A DNA stretch of 64,000 nucleotides from NCBI GenBank assembly GCA_003164675.1, contig PLTX01000018.1:18765-82764 (forward strand), read 5' to 3'. The notes beneath the pieces were generated by a model that saw only the letters and a program-made list of their open reading frames with translations, ran no database searches and was not told the DNA's origin. The translations under genes and the position numbers were made by a program. The stretch comes from Verrucomicrobiota bacterium. GTDB taxonomy: Bacteria; Verrucomicrobiota; Verrucomicrobiia; Palsa-1439. Shown one piece after another: positions 41,841 through 51,128 of the stretch (its first letter is position 1; every line of letters begins with the position of its first letter).

Positions 41841-43748
41841 CTACTTGCCGGCCAGTTTTCGCCTTGAGAGTAATTCATCAAATACAGCGGCCATGCGCTG
41901 ACCGTAGTGCTCGACGGTGTAGAAGTCGGCGTACTTCTGTTTGTTGGCTTCGGACATGCGGGCGCGGAGGGCCGGATCGTTGGCGAGCGCGACGATCTTT
42001 TCCGCCAAGTCGCGGGCATTCTGTTCGGCGACAAACAAACCGTTCACGCCGTCTTCCACAATTTCAGGAATGGCGGCCCGTCGTGTCGTGATGACCGGTA
42101 ACCCGGCGCCCATCGCCTCCAGCAACACCAAGCCGAGCGTCTCGTAACGAAAATACGTCGGAAACAACAACACATCACTCTGGGCAACGATTTCCCATTT
42201 GCGGTCGCCCGTCACCGTCCCCGTGAATTCCACGCACGAAGACAAACCGCGCTCCTGGACGAGGCGTGCCGCTTCCGCGCCGTCTTTTTCGGACCACCAC
42301 GCGCCGGCGAACACGAAATGGGCTTGGGGACAACGGGCCCGCACCAACGAAATCGCTTCAAGGATGACAAACACGCCCTTCTCCCGCACCAAATTGCCAA
42401 GATAGAGCACGGTGAATCGGCCGGGTTGTTTGGTCACCTTAGGCAACGGGGACGGCACTTCAATGCCGCTGGGGACCACAAACACCTGGTCTTCACGCAG
42501 GCGCCCAAGGAAATTAGACTGCAGGCCTTTGCCCAGGACCACGGCTGCGGCTGCGCCGCGGGTTGTCCAATCGATCAGAGATTTGAGCCACCGCGGCGAT
42601 TTCTCGCGAAACTCCGGCAGGCCGTTGCCGTGGCTGTAGAGCACGACGGGCACACCAAACGCGCGGGCAATCGCGAGGAGTAGTGTGTCTTTGAGAAATG
42701 CGTTGCGATTCAGCGAAACCGGGTAGAACGCAAAATCGAACCGCTGACTGGCGAGGTGCCGGAATTCGAGCCCGATCTGACGCGCCAGCAGGGCCAATTT
42801 TCGCCAGCGGAAAACCTCCAGCTCGCGGTAGTCGCGAACGACGTTCAGGTTAATGAAGGTCACATCGAACCGCTCGGGAAATGAGGAGCGTAACAACGCT
42901 TGATAGGTGATAGCCGGGCCGTAGATGGGCGGAGGCAGATAGCCGAACAGTAGCAGCCGGGCTTGGTGACTCGTACGCAACGGGTTCCGAATCTGCCGGA
43001 GGCGTTTGAACCGGTAATACCAGTTGACTAGCGGAAAGAATGGCTTCCATCCCAGAAGTGATGGCAGTCCGCCCGTTTCCCAGTATTCGCGCCGTATCTG
43101 GTCGGTGTCGGCCCATGTCCGCTGGACGGCGGCGATGGATTTGGCGTCGGCATGCACGCGAATCTGGCCGCGCAACTCCGGTACGTATTCCAGCCGTCCA
43201 TGCCGGGCCATCCGCAACCAGAGTTCATAGTCGAAGGCGTTATCGTATTCGAGGCGCAGCGGACCGGCCTTGTCGAGAAGCGTGCGGCGGAAGAACACGG
43301 ATTGCTGCCCGATATAATTGATGCCGTACAGCAGCACGCGATAATCAAACGGAATCCCGTAGAATATTCGGATGTGAGTGCTATCCTGATCGATGACGCG
43401 GACATCGCCGTACACCAGATCAGCGCCCGTGCGTTGCAGCGCCTCGACCGCGATGCGGACGGCTTGGGGGCTGATCGTGTCGTCGGAGTTCACCCAGGCC
43501 AGAATTTCGCCCGTTGTCATGGCGAAACCCTTGTTAAGCGCGTCCACCTGGCCGTGGTCAGGCTCCGAAACCCAGCGGATGCCCGGCGCGGCGCGAAGAA
43601 TGTCCACCGATCCGTCCGTCGAACCGCCGTCCACCACGATGTGCTCGATGCCCGAGTAATTCTGCGCGCGGATGCTCGCCAACGTTCGCGGCAGAAACCG
43701 TGCCTGGTTGAACGACGGTGTGACGATGGTAACCCTGTTCTCAGCCAT
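41841..43748 (-). CDS. Fused glycosyltransferase, GT2 domain plus GT4 domain
   Basis: Residues 1-250 are a GT-A fold family 2 domain: VTIVTPSFNQARFLPRTLAS, VVDGGSTDGS, NSDDTISPQA (DxD equivalent) and FDYELWLRMARHGRLEYVPE. Residues about 265-635 are a GT-B fold family 4 domain: LLLFGYLPPPIYGPAITYQA, VLYLGNLVREKGVFVILEA, and the ExxxExx acidic pair in ETLGLVLLEAMGAGLPVITT. One chain could add two successive sugars. It is the last gene of the long minus-strand operon from wecB. Both halves look complete. Confidence 0.9.
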   Translation of the reverse strand: MAENRVTIVTPSFNQARFLPRTLASIRAQNYSGIEHIVVDGGSTDGSVDILRAAPGIRWVSEPDHGQVDALNKGFAMTTGEILAWVNSDDTISPQAVRIAVEALQRTGADLVYGDVRVIDQDSTHIRIFYGIPFDYRVLLYGINYIGQQSVFFRRTLLDKAGPLRLEYDNAFDYELWLRMARHGRLEYVPELRGQIRVHADAKSIAAVQRTWADTDQIRREYWETGGLPSLLGWKPFFPLVNWYYRFKRLRQIRNPLRTSHQARLLLFGYLPPPIYGPAITYQALLRSSFPERFDVTFINLNVVRDYRELEVFRWRKLALLARQIGLEFRHLASQRFDFAFYPVSLNRNAFLKDTLLLAIARAFGVPVVLYSHGNGLPEFREKSPRWLKSLIDWTTRGAAAAVVLGKGLQSNFLGRLREDQVFVVPSGIEVPSPLPKVTKQPGRFTVLYLGNLVREKGVFVILEAISLVRARCPQAHFVFAGAWWSEKDGAEAARLVQERGLSSCVEFTGTVTGDRKWEIVAQSDVLLFPTYFRYETLGLVLLEAMGAGLPVITTRRAAIPEIVEDGVNGLFVAEQNARDLAEKIVALANDPALRARMSEANKQKYADFYTVEHYGQRMAAVFDELLSRRKLAGK

Positions 43749-43802
43749 AGAGATGAACCATCGTAGCCAGAGAGTCAGGCAATGTCCAGTTGCCCGTTCG
43801 TG

Positions 43803-45812
43803 TCAGGGGGTTGTCGACACGGCGGCATTTCCCGAAGCTTGCCCGACGGCCAGTTCGGTCTTTTCAACCGGCAGACGGATGACGTACCACGTGGCGGGTC
43901 CCAAGTGGGCTTTGATATCCAGGCTGACCCGGCCGATCACGGTGCCATTTACCCGCCCGAGCCATAGCCCTAGGCATTCATCGAGAGTCATATCGGACAT
44001 TTGCGTCGTATCTGCGTCGGAGCCGGCCACGATATATTCGATACCGCGCTCCCGCAGGTAGCTCAGCGGGTCGGACGGCAAGCAAGGCCAGATCCGCCGT
44101 GAACCAAATGGCCGCCAGATCGACGCCTCCGGTGGGTCACCAAAAGCCATGTAGCCGATATCACGGGTCCCGGGCGGCAACAGATCGCGCACAGGCTTCA
44201 GCACGTCCCAGCGCGCACCAAAAACCGTATAGACACGGTAAGCGCGCTCCACCAGAGCGCTGTTCGGATTCCGGTCATGCAATTCCGTCAATGCCCGGTG
44301 CGCCGGCCACAAGGGACGGCTCGGCGACAGCACGAGGACGACGAGCGCCAATAGAAAGGTTCCTGTGGCCAGGCGGCGCCACCATATGGCGCGAACGACC
44401 CTTGGTTGCGAAGCACTGGTTAGCAGCGGCGCGATGAGCAGGGCGTAATACGGAATAGTTAAGCGCGCGACCGTCGCCAAACCCAATTTCGCCATGAACG
44501 CGAGGAGCGAGACATACGGCGACCACCGCACCGCCCGGAGCCAATGTTGGTCTTCCGGTGGCGGCTCCTGGCGGTTGGATCCTTTTGCTCGTGGGGACCG
44601 CAGCCTCATGGCTCCGACAACGGAGGCGGCGAGCATCCAGCTAATGGCGAAACCGAGGCCCGCACTGTCCTCCAGCGGCAATTCACCCAGATTGGTGATG
44701 TGAAGACGCCCGCCTTCGAAATATCGCCAGCGTCGTGATGAAACGAGGCCAGCCGCGTGATGTTCAATAAAGTGATCCCACCACTTGGTCACGGGATAAA
44801 ACGTGGGCACCGCGTTTTGCACGACGAGCACCACTGAGTTGCCCACAATTCCCGGCAACGGACTGAGTCGGCCGAGTGAGGCCTCCTCGGGCAATGCGCC
44901 AGTCCAATCCCCACAATAGTGGGAGTTCAATACCGCGTTCGGAAGAAATGAAACCAGCAGCGATGCCGATACGACAACGCATCCAACCGCCATCCGCCGG
45001 GTCAGCAACCGCAACGACGGTGCCACCGCCACCAGCCAGGGCAACAACAGCGGTAGATTGCTCGCCTTGCTTCCGGCCAGCAGCCCGGCCGACAGGATGG
45101 ACAACCAGACGTCGGATACGCGACCCGATTCCCTCGCTCGCAGGGCAAAATCGACAGCCGCCAGCGCGTACACGGCAGCAAAGGCGTCATTGGTGACTCC
45201 ACCCGCTTGCAGGAGAAAACAATAGGCGGAGGGCAACAACCACATCCAATGCCAGGCGACCCGTGGACGCACCCCCAGCCGACGAAATACGCTGAATAAC
45301 AACCCCGGCAGCAGCAAATAGGAAATCGCATTGATCACAAACAGCCAACGGTCCGTATGCAGGACCAGGAGAAGTGGACTCGATAGCCATTCAAAACCGC
45401 AGGCCCGCGTATTCAGTCTGGCAGACGAAGTGTGGATCCCACTGTGGATCCAATGCCAGCGGCCGGCGGCCAACCAATGCAGACTGCGCGGGATGCGATA
45501 AGCAAGCGCGTCCCCGTTATCTGGCGGGTGAATAATCCCACCGACAATCGCCAGCATCGCCAAGAAAAGGAAAGCAGCAGGAAACAAACGACCGAACCGG
45601 CGCCGCCCTATCGCGCGCCAACGACGAGCCCGAGCCGGCGGAGGAGTCGATGGGTTGTGGACAGACAGCCAGATAATCCCGGTCACAATTCCCAGCAAGG
45701 CCACAACGCCATAGCCGAGCGTGTTCAACTCGTGAATAGCGGACAGCGTCCAGCCGGAAACAACCAGAATCGTAGAGACAACTATCCAGAAGGTAACCAT
45801 GACGGCAGTCAT
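43803..45812 (-). CDS. GT-C type multi-membrane protein
   Basis: The 669-residue protein has about 12 membrane helices, an N-terminal pair separated by a basic Pro-rich loop, and an outer loop IHPPDNGDALAYRIPRSLHW with the acidic motif placed as in oligosaccharyl-type GT-C enzymes. The final 150 residues form a soluble domain with YRVYTVFGARWDVLKPVRDL and RERGIEYIVAGSDAD. The donor and acceptor are unknown. It starts after a methyltransferase relic and lies 54 bases before the GT2-GT4 fusion gene; a second Met four codons on is an equally good start. Confidence 0.75.
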   Translation of the reverse strand: MTAVMVTFWIVVSTILVVSGWTLSAIHELNTLGYGVVALLGIVTGIIWLSVHNPSTPPPARARRWRAIGRRRFGRLFPAAFLFLAMLAIVGGIIHPPDNGDALAYRIPRSLHWLAAGRWHWIHSGIHTSSARLNTRACGFEWLSSPLLLVLHTDRWLFVINAISYLLLPGLLFSVFRRLGVRPRVAWHWMWLLPSAYCFLLQAGGVTNDAFAAVYALAAVDFALRARESGRVSDVWLSILSAGLLAGSKASNLPLLLPWLVAVAPSLRLLTRRMAVGCVVVSASLLVSFLPNAVLNSHYCGDWTGALPEEASLGRLSPLPGIVGNSVVLVVQNAVPTFYPVTKWWDHFIEHHAAGLVSSRRWRYFEGGRLHITNLGELPLEDSAGLGFAISWMLAASVVGAMRLRSPRAKGSNRQEPPPEDQHWLRAVRWSPYVSLLAFMAKLGLATVARLTIPYYALLIAPLLTSASQPRVVRAIWWRRLATGTFLLALVVLVLSPSRPLWPAHRALTELHDRNPNSALVERAYRVYTVFGARWDVLKPVRDLLPPGTRDIGYMAFGDPPEASIWRPFGSRRIWPCLPSDPLSYLRERGIEYIVAGSDADTTQMSDMTLDECLGLWLGRVNGTVIGRVSLDIKAHLGPATWYVIRLPVEKTELAVGQASGNAAVSTTP

Positions 45813-45848
45813 CAGAGCTGCGGTCGAGAAGCTGTCCCCCTCGTCCGT

Positions 45849-46475
45849 TCAACGGAGTGATGGCCACGAAGGCGCCCGCACCATTGTGTGCCGAGCCATT
45901 CTTTCGGCGATGCGCCCATGACCAATTATAGTTAACTGTCCTCCTGCGCTGCAATCAATTTTCTCGCGGCGGCACACGAGGGAACTTCGTTTTGCTTGCA
46001 AGAATATCGCTGACGACATACAAATAGTGCGAGTTCGCACAGATCCCTCCACACGCAGAACGAAATCCGCAAAGTCATCCCCCTGCTTGCGTGCCACCAA
46101 CAGATTATTCAGGCCCAGTTCGAACGTGCGGTGCCGGAATCTCTCGAACCTGATCTCACTCCGCATGGCATCGAGTGTGGGAAACGGGATGCCTTGTTTG
46201 TGCTTTTCGCTTTCATTTTCCTTGCTTGCCAGACCGATGCCATGCGGCAAATGGAGAACTGGGTCCGCAGCAGCCGTTGGCCGCGTCATGATTAACGAGC
46301 TGCTGGGAACGAGCACACGATGCGCCTCGCGCAGCACACTCTCGGGCTCTCGCAGATGCTCCGGTACCGCCAGCATTACCGCGTGGTCAAACTGTCCGCT
46401 CCTGACGGGCAAACTCCGAGTGATATCCGCAAGAACCACAACTGCGTGGGAAGCCGCGCCGCTAATCCATGGTCC
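45849..46475 (-). pseudogene. Remnant of a class I SAM methyltransferase
   Basis: The minus frame holds SGAASHAVVVLADITRSLPV, RSGQFDHAVMLAVPEHLREP, LREAHRVLVPSSSLIMTRPT and FRHRTFELGLNNLLVARKQ, the second half of a type 11 methyltransferase (motifs post-I to III). The N-terminal SAM-binding GxGxG part is absent; the frame enters from within the 3' end of the GMC oxidoreductase gene. The tail after VARKQ does not resemble the family. A GTG at 46439 could start a 196-residue product, but it would lack the cofactor site. Confidence 0.65.
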
Positions 46476-48078
46476 GCGCCACTTGCTGGCCCACGCGATT
46501 GGCGTTGGCCATCAGGGTGCCGGTCAATCCCTTCGCAGGCAAATACGCGAAGGCGGCGCCATCGGCGATGTACACGGCTTTCGTCCCCCGAAGCCGGCCG
46601 GACGGTTCCGTGGTCAACAGCTTGTCGGCAGTGTCAAAGGGCAATGTGGTGGCGTAGTGCACGCTGGATCCATGCTGGGGGCGCACGGGACGCATCGGCC
46701 AGCAACCCAACCGCCGCATGGCGCGCATCATGGCCCGTTCGCTGGATCGCTGCGAAGCTGTCTCCGTCGCTGACGGCTGCCACTCGATCTCCAGATAATC
46801 ACCAGCCCCGTCCGGACGCTGTCGGAGGACGCAATGTTTGTCCGCCGTCGGGTAATCTTCGTGCTGTATGACCCAGATTACGATGCTCGGTGCCAGCTCC
46901 CGCATCATGCGCAGGGATTCACGGTGGGGGAGCGGCAATTCTTTGAGCAACCGAAACAGCAGGAGCGAACGATACGAATACATCTGGCCCTGCGTCAGAT
47001 GCTGACGATCCCCCACCGGGTCGTAGATCATCGTCAGTTGCGCCAGGCTGTGACAGCGCTCGCAGGGTGGTCGACCGAGGTTGCGGTAGTGGAGGCACGG
47101 GACGTACGTGTGTGCGTTACAGGTGAGCGGAACGGGCACGTCGAACTGGCGGAGCGACCGCAAGACAATCCGCGCCGTGCCCAAGGCTCCGGCCGCAAGC
47201 ACCAGCCGTCGTGCTTCAAACGTCTCGATGCCTCCTCCGTCCAATGCGCAGGCACGCACGTTGACGCGACCGTCATTGGTCTCGGTGAAACTGTCGACCA
47301 GATACGGTCTGCGGTACAGAAAATTCCGAGACTTCTGCAACTGACGGACGGTGAGATCCGGTCGATACACGCTGTCGCCGGCGTTCGACCAAAAATCCAT
47401 GTCGTAACAGGGATTTGCCTGACGGTCGTTGAGCGCCTGGCTCAGTGTTGCCAACAAAGGCTTTCCAATCGAAATTCCTTCGCGCTGAAAGATCGCTTTT
47501 CGGCGTTCGTAACGGGCGAGAATTCGAGACGCATTGGCGTCGATTTCCAGTGGCACTTGCAGCGCTTCCAACTGGCCATGCAACGGCTCCAGATCATCAC
47601 GATCTCCGCTGATTCCGATGCGCCGCGCAACAATCTCATAGTGCTCGCGCATCTCGGCTGCCGGCAGACCGCATCGCGCCGACTCGTGCTCCAGAAACGG
47701 GAAACACACTGCTCCCCATGCGCCGCCGAGTCCTCCCAGAGCGAGGCTTTCCAACGCCGCGAAATCAGGCGCCTGCGTCGGGGTGAGTTCGTCGGAGTGC
47801 CTCACCACATATTGCCGCGGAGGCGTAACCTGCGGTCCGGCACCCAACACGCCGAGCGGGATCCCTTCAAATTCGTCTCCCAGAAAATAGCGGTGCTGGC
47901 GGTGATCAGATTGGCGCACATGGGAAAACGGGGCGTTCGGGATCAGTGCTGCATACGTGATATCCTCGTGGCCCACGTCCAACATCGTCACGGTGCGCCC
48001 GGCTTCCACCAATGCCTGGGCCGCCTGCACGGCGCTCGCGCCGGAGCCGACGACGATCACATCACCGGTAGCATTCAT
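46462..48078 (-). CDS. GMC-type FAD-dependent oxidoreductase
   Basis: The 538-residue form from MNATGDVIVVGSGASAVQAA is set by an ATGA overlap with the upstream stop. The FAD-binding motif GSGASAVQAAQALVEAG opens the chain; RRLVLAAGALGTARIVLRSL lies in the middle and VYIADGAAFAYLPAKGLTGTLMANANRVG ends it, as in glucose-methanol-choline oxidoreductases. CNAHTYVPCLHYRNLGRPPCERCHS contains four Cys that may bind a metal. Related proteins oxidise sugar or lipid hydroxyls. It is coupled to the epimerase gene, so it may act on the same sugar. Confidence 0.85.
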   Translation of the reverse strand: MNATGDVIVVGSGASAVQAAQALVEAGRTVTMLDVGHEDITYAALIPNAPFSHVRQSDHRQHRYFLGDEFEGIPLGVLGAGPQVTPPRQYVVRHSDELTPTQAPDFAALESLALGGLGGAWGAVCFPFLEHESARCGLPAAEMREHYEIVARRIGISGDRDDLEPLHGQLEALQVPLEIDANASRILARYERRKAIFQREGISIGKPLLATLSQALNDRQANPCYDMDFWSNAGDSVYRPDLTVRQLQKSRNFLYRRPYLVDSFTETNDGRVNVRACALDGGGIETFEARRLVLAAGALGTARIVLRSLRQFDVPVPLTCNAHTYVPCLHYRNLGRPPCERCHSLAQLTMIYDPVGDRQHLTQGQMYSYRSLLLFRLLKELPLPHRESLRMMRELAPSIVIWVIQHEDYPTADKHCVLRQRPDGAGDYLEIEWQPSATETASQRSSERAMMRAMRRLGCWPMRPVRPQHGSSVHYATTLPFDTADKLLTTEPSGRLRGTKAVYIADGAAFAYLPAKGLTGTLMANANRVGQQVARTMD

Positions 48079-49370
48079 GCGTTGCGTCTGGCCCAGAACA
48101 GCAGCGGAATGCCCACCGCGATTCTTGCAACGCCGCGGGTTCCCTGCCAGGCTACCCGCGCCATCAACCGCAGTGGCTTCTCCGGTGGTTTCAGAAAAAA
48201 CCCGGCGTATTCCGGGGTGGCTTCTAGCAGCGCGGTCATGAGAAACACTCGCTGGCGCACCGTCGAATGCGGACGGAGGATGCCGGTGGCGGCGTCCAGA
48301 AACGGCCAGAACCGTGGATGACGACGCGCGAATTGCAACTCCACGTCCGCATCCTCCCGCAACCGCGCCCGACACGCCGCAGCATAGCGATCTTGCAGTG
48401 CGGGCGATGGGGTCTGACCAATCAAGTACTGTGCGATGACGATGCTTTCCGTGGCGAGCACGTTTTCATCAATCCCGACGGGTCCCAGTACCCGTGACAG
48501 GCCACTGGAAAAATCGATCGGCTGAAACCCAAAGTCGCGACGGGCGGGTCCGATATCGATATTCGTATTCTGGTTGGATCCGAGCACGTTGCTCACAGTA
48601 ATTGGCGGTGAGGGCAAAAGCGTGGTGGCCACCCGGGCCCCCAAGAGCGAGAGTCCAAACGGAATGTGTAACTTCCGCCGACAGATTCCTCGCGCGGCAG
48701 CAATGCGGTCGATGAACTCGTCGAACGATATCTGCTCGGGACCACCCAGATCATAGCGTTGACCAATTGTGTTATCGTGTTCCAGGCATGAGTGAATGGC
48801 CCCCGCCACATCACCCACGTAGACCGGCGCCGAAATCCATCGACCATCTCCGAGGACGGGTACAATGGGCAGTTTCTTCACGAAGCCCAGGACGGTGCCG
48901 AACACTCCACTGGTTTCGTCCCCGTACACGATGCTCGGCAACAGTGTGGTCACCGCCAACCCGGAACTGTGGAACACCGCATCGGCGGCGCTCTTGGTGC
49001 GGGCATACACGCCCTGGCGGGGAATTTTCGCCGACTGCGTGCTGATGTTGATAATCCGGGCGCACCCGGTCGCGCGACACGCGGCCACCAAACGCCGGGC
49101 GCCACCGACGTTGATCTCATCACTGTCCCTCTCGTCGGCCATGGCGGCGGCGAGATGAACGACGGCGTTGGCGCCCTGTACCGCCCGGCGGAGCGACTCT
49201 GCATCCCGCATGTCGGCTTGAACCACTTCGAGACGATCGCTTTTCGGCAACCCGGTGGAAGTTTCCAGACGCCGCACCATCGCTTTCACGCGCCAGTCGC
49301 GCTCCAGAAGACAGGCGACGACGTTTCGGCCGATGAACCCGCCGGCCCCGGTCACCGCTACGGTTGGCAT
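48075..49370 (-). CDS. NAD-dependent epimerase/dehydratase with extra C-terminal domain
   Basis: The 431-residue form starts at MPTVAVTGAGGFIGRNVVAC, 10 bases after the GT2 stop. The Rossmann loop is TGAGGFIG, followed by HLAAAMADERDSDEINVGGA, ISTQSAKIPRQGVYARTKSA with the catalytic Tyr/Lys pair (YARTK), SIVYGDETSG and APVYVGDVAGAIH. The last 120 residues (from about VGIDENVLATESI) form a helical extension not usual for short epimerases. The substrate is presumably a nucleotide- or lipid-linked sugar. The stop overlaps the GMC start. Confidence 0.87.
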   Translation of the reverse strand: MPTVAVTGAGGFIGRNVVACLLERDWRVKAMVRRLETSTGLPKSDRLEVVQADMRDAESLRRAVQGANAVVHLAAAMADERDSDEINVGGARRLVAACRATGCARIINISTQSAKIPRQGVYARTKSAADAVFHSSGLAVTTLLPSIVYGDETSGVFGTVLGFVKKLPIVPVLGDGRWISAPVYVGDVAGAIHSCLEHDNTIGQRYDLGGPEQISFDEFIDRIAAARGICRRKLHIPFGLSLLGARVATTLLPSPPITVSNVLGSNQNTNIDIGPARRDFGFQPIDFSSGLSRVLGPVGIDENVLATESIVIAQYLIGQTPSPALQDRYAAACRARLREDADVELQFARRHPRFWPFLDAATGILRPHSTVRQRVFLMTALLEATPEYAGFFLKPPEKPLRLMARVAWQGTRGVARIAVGIPLLFWARRNA

Positions 49371-49380
49371 GCCGCCCCCG

Positions 49381-50562
49381 TCACTGCTGGAACTCTTTGT
49401 CGCCAACATAGGTACCGCGGCTGACGCCGAGCATGCTCATGAAGAAGGACGAGAACACGATCTGTGCCCCGATAAAAAACAACAGCGACCAAAACAAAAG
49501 CCATCGCATTTCCGAAAACGAGCCGAACCCCCCCTGTTTCCACTTCCAAAAGATGGCCACATCCCCAATGAAGCCTACGACCGCCAACACTGTTCCGGCC
49601 AGCAGCCCGCTTTCCAGCGGGAGCCGCCGCAGCCAACGGCTCAACCCAAGGTTCGAATGATCGAATCGTTCGGTGTACGAGAAAATCTTGGCGAACAATC
49701 CGATCGTCAAAATCTGCATGCCGAGCAGGGCAAAGAGAACCCCAAAGAACATGGTGTGAATATCAAACCGCACCTGACCGACCCACCGTGCTCCCGGCAA
49801 CAGCCAGATCACGAATGCCAATCCCACCACCATGAGCGCCAAGCCAGGACCGAGAAACAGCCAGTTGGGAGCGTACAGCAGCATGAAACGCAGGTGGCGC
49901 CAGCCGTCGCGAAAACTGCGCAAGTGTGGAGGCCGGCCGCGCCTGTCGGGCCAGAGCGTGATGGGGATTTCCGTCATGCGGACGTTCAACTTGGCGGCCT
50001 TGATGACAAACTCGCTGGCAAACTCCATGCCAGTGGTCCGCAGATCCATCCGCTGATACACCGACTTGGTGAATCCGCGCATCCCGCAATGTGAGTCGCC
50101 TATTTTCGTGTGGAACAATACCCGCAATACACCCGATAGCACCGGATTGCCGATATACTTGTGATGCCAGGGCATCGCGCCGGGTTTGATTTCGCCCCGG
50201 AAACGGTTTCCCATCACGACCTCAAATCCTTCTCGCCATTTGGCAACAAAACGGGGCGCTTCCGAGAAATCGTAACTGTCGTCGGCGTCGCCCATGATTA
50301 CAAACCGGCCTCGAGCCGTCGCAATCCCCCCCGCCAGCGCGTTGCCGTAACCCTTGGTTTGGACGCGGACTACCCGAGCCCCCAATCCTTCGGCGATCTC
50401 CACAGAACCGTCGGTGCTGCCGTTATCTGCCACCACAACTTCACCCGCAATGTTGTGCTCCCGAAAAGCGGTCTGCGCCTTGGTGATGCAGGCTGCCAGC
50501 GAGTTGGCCTCGTTGAGGCAAGGTATCACCACTGACACTTCAATTTCCTGGTCGCTCGACAT
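49381..50562 (-). CDS. Membrane-anchored GT2 glycosyltransferase (dolichyl-phosphate-sugar synthase-like)
   Basis: Residues 1-240 are a GT2 domain: VSVVIPCLNEANSLAACITK, VVVADNGSTDGS, GYGNALAGGIATA, MGDADDSYDFSE (DxD) and SHCGMRGFTKSVYQRMDL. Residues 250-390 have four membrane helices. Such enzymes make polyprenyl-phosphate sugars (for example Und-P-glucose or mannose), which are the donors for the GT-C proteins in this locus. That link is an inference. It follows a transposase relic and precedes the epimerase gene. Confidence 0.9.
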   Translation of the reverse strand: MSSDQEIEVSVVIPCLNEANSLAACITKAQTAFREHNIAGEVVVADNGSTDGSVEIAEGLGARVVRVQTKGYGNALAGGIATARGRFVIMGDADDSYDFSEAPRFVAKWREGFEVVMGNRFRGEIKPGAMPWHHKYIGNPVLSGVLRVLFHTKIGDSHCGMRGFTKSVYQRMDLRTTGMEFASEFVIKAAKLNVRMTEIPITLWPDRRGRPPHLRSFRDGWRHLRFMLLYAPNWLFLGPGLALMVVGLAFVIWLLPGARWVGQVRFDIHTMFFGVLFALLGMQILTIGLFAKIFSYTERFDHSNLGLSRWLRRLPLESGLLAGTVLAVVGFIGDVAIFWKWKQGGFGSFSEMRWLLFWSLLFFIGAQIVFSSFFMSMLGVSRGTYVGDKEFQQ

Positions 50563-50690
50563 GCAATCGTTCTCGATACTTACCAGCCAGCAAGTCTACC
50601 CGGGGGCAGCTACAGTGCCAACACAATATTGTTGCCCTGCCACACGATACTCAGGAACTGCTTGCACTGGCCGCTGTGGCCGTGGACTTA
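50563..50690. other. Short gap upstream of the GT2 gene
   Basis: Holds the presumed leader of the GT2 gene. No gene or clear promoter was recognised. Confidence 0.3.
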
Positions 50691-51020
50691 TTAGGGATGG
50701 ACAGGTAGATTGTGACTCCTCTTGGGAGGATAGCCGGGGAAGTATTGACGGAGTTCGGCGGCAAGGTCAAGTGGACGCCACGAGGCGATGGCCAGATCCA
50801 GCTTGGGATTGCGTTGGCGGAGGATTTGGAGCGGAGTCTTCCACTGTTGGTTGCGGTTGGGACGGGCGATATTGAAGAAGCGCCAGCAGGTGGTGAGCTT
50901 GGCCCAGAACTCGGCGCGACCGGCAACGCTCTCGCGGTCGAAGAACTCGTCTTCTTGCAGCCGATGGACGGTTTCCACGTCACTCTGCCAAGTGTGGGCC
51001 TGGGGCGGGATGTAGTGATG
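50691..51020 (-). pseudogene. C-terminal relic of an integrase-core transposase
   Basis: HHYIPPQAHTWQSDVETVHR, then LQEDEFFDRES, WAKLTTCWRFFNIARPNRNQ and PLQILRQRNPKLDLAIASWR match the end of IS481/ISNCY-like DDE transposases (TxQSDVETVHxxxEDEFFD...RPNxxKxxxTPxQI). The catalytic first two acids and the whole N-terminus are missing. It replaces most of a bi-domain oxidoreductase gene. Confidence 0.75.
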
Positions 51021-51038
51021 GCCGCTGCCCAACGCGCC

Positions 51039-51127
51039 CACGAGCAGCCGGCCGCGCGCCGGTGACGGCTCCAACGCCTCGGCGACGATCACCGCGCGGT
51101 CTTCAACTCCTGCAGAACTTGTTTCAT
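51039..51127 (-). pseudogene. N-terminal remnant of a second bi-domain oxidoreductase gene
   Basis: One base after the wecB stop an ATG (51127) begins MKQVLQELKTAR, then after a frame change VIVAEALEPSPARGRLLV. The pair aligns with the start of the intact oxidoreductase at 23631 (VKQLVQDFKTGDIKLVDVPS...PGCVRVR). The rest is replaced by a transposase relic. Confidence 0.65.
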
Positions 51128-51128
51128 A

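Noticed and set aside
46834-48321. 495-residue plus frame
   Set aside because: It is antisense to the GMC oxidoreductase gene; no motif or ribosome site.
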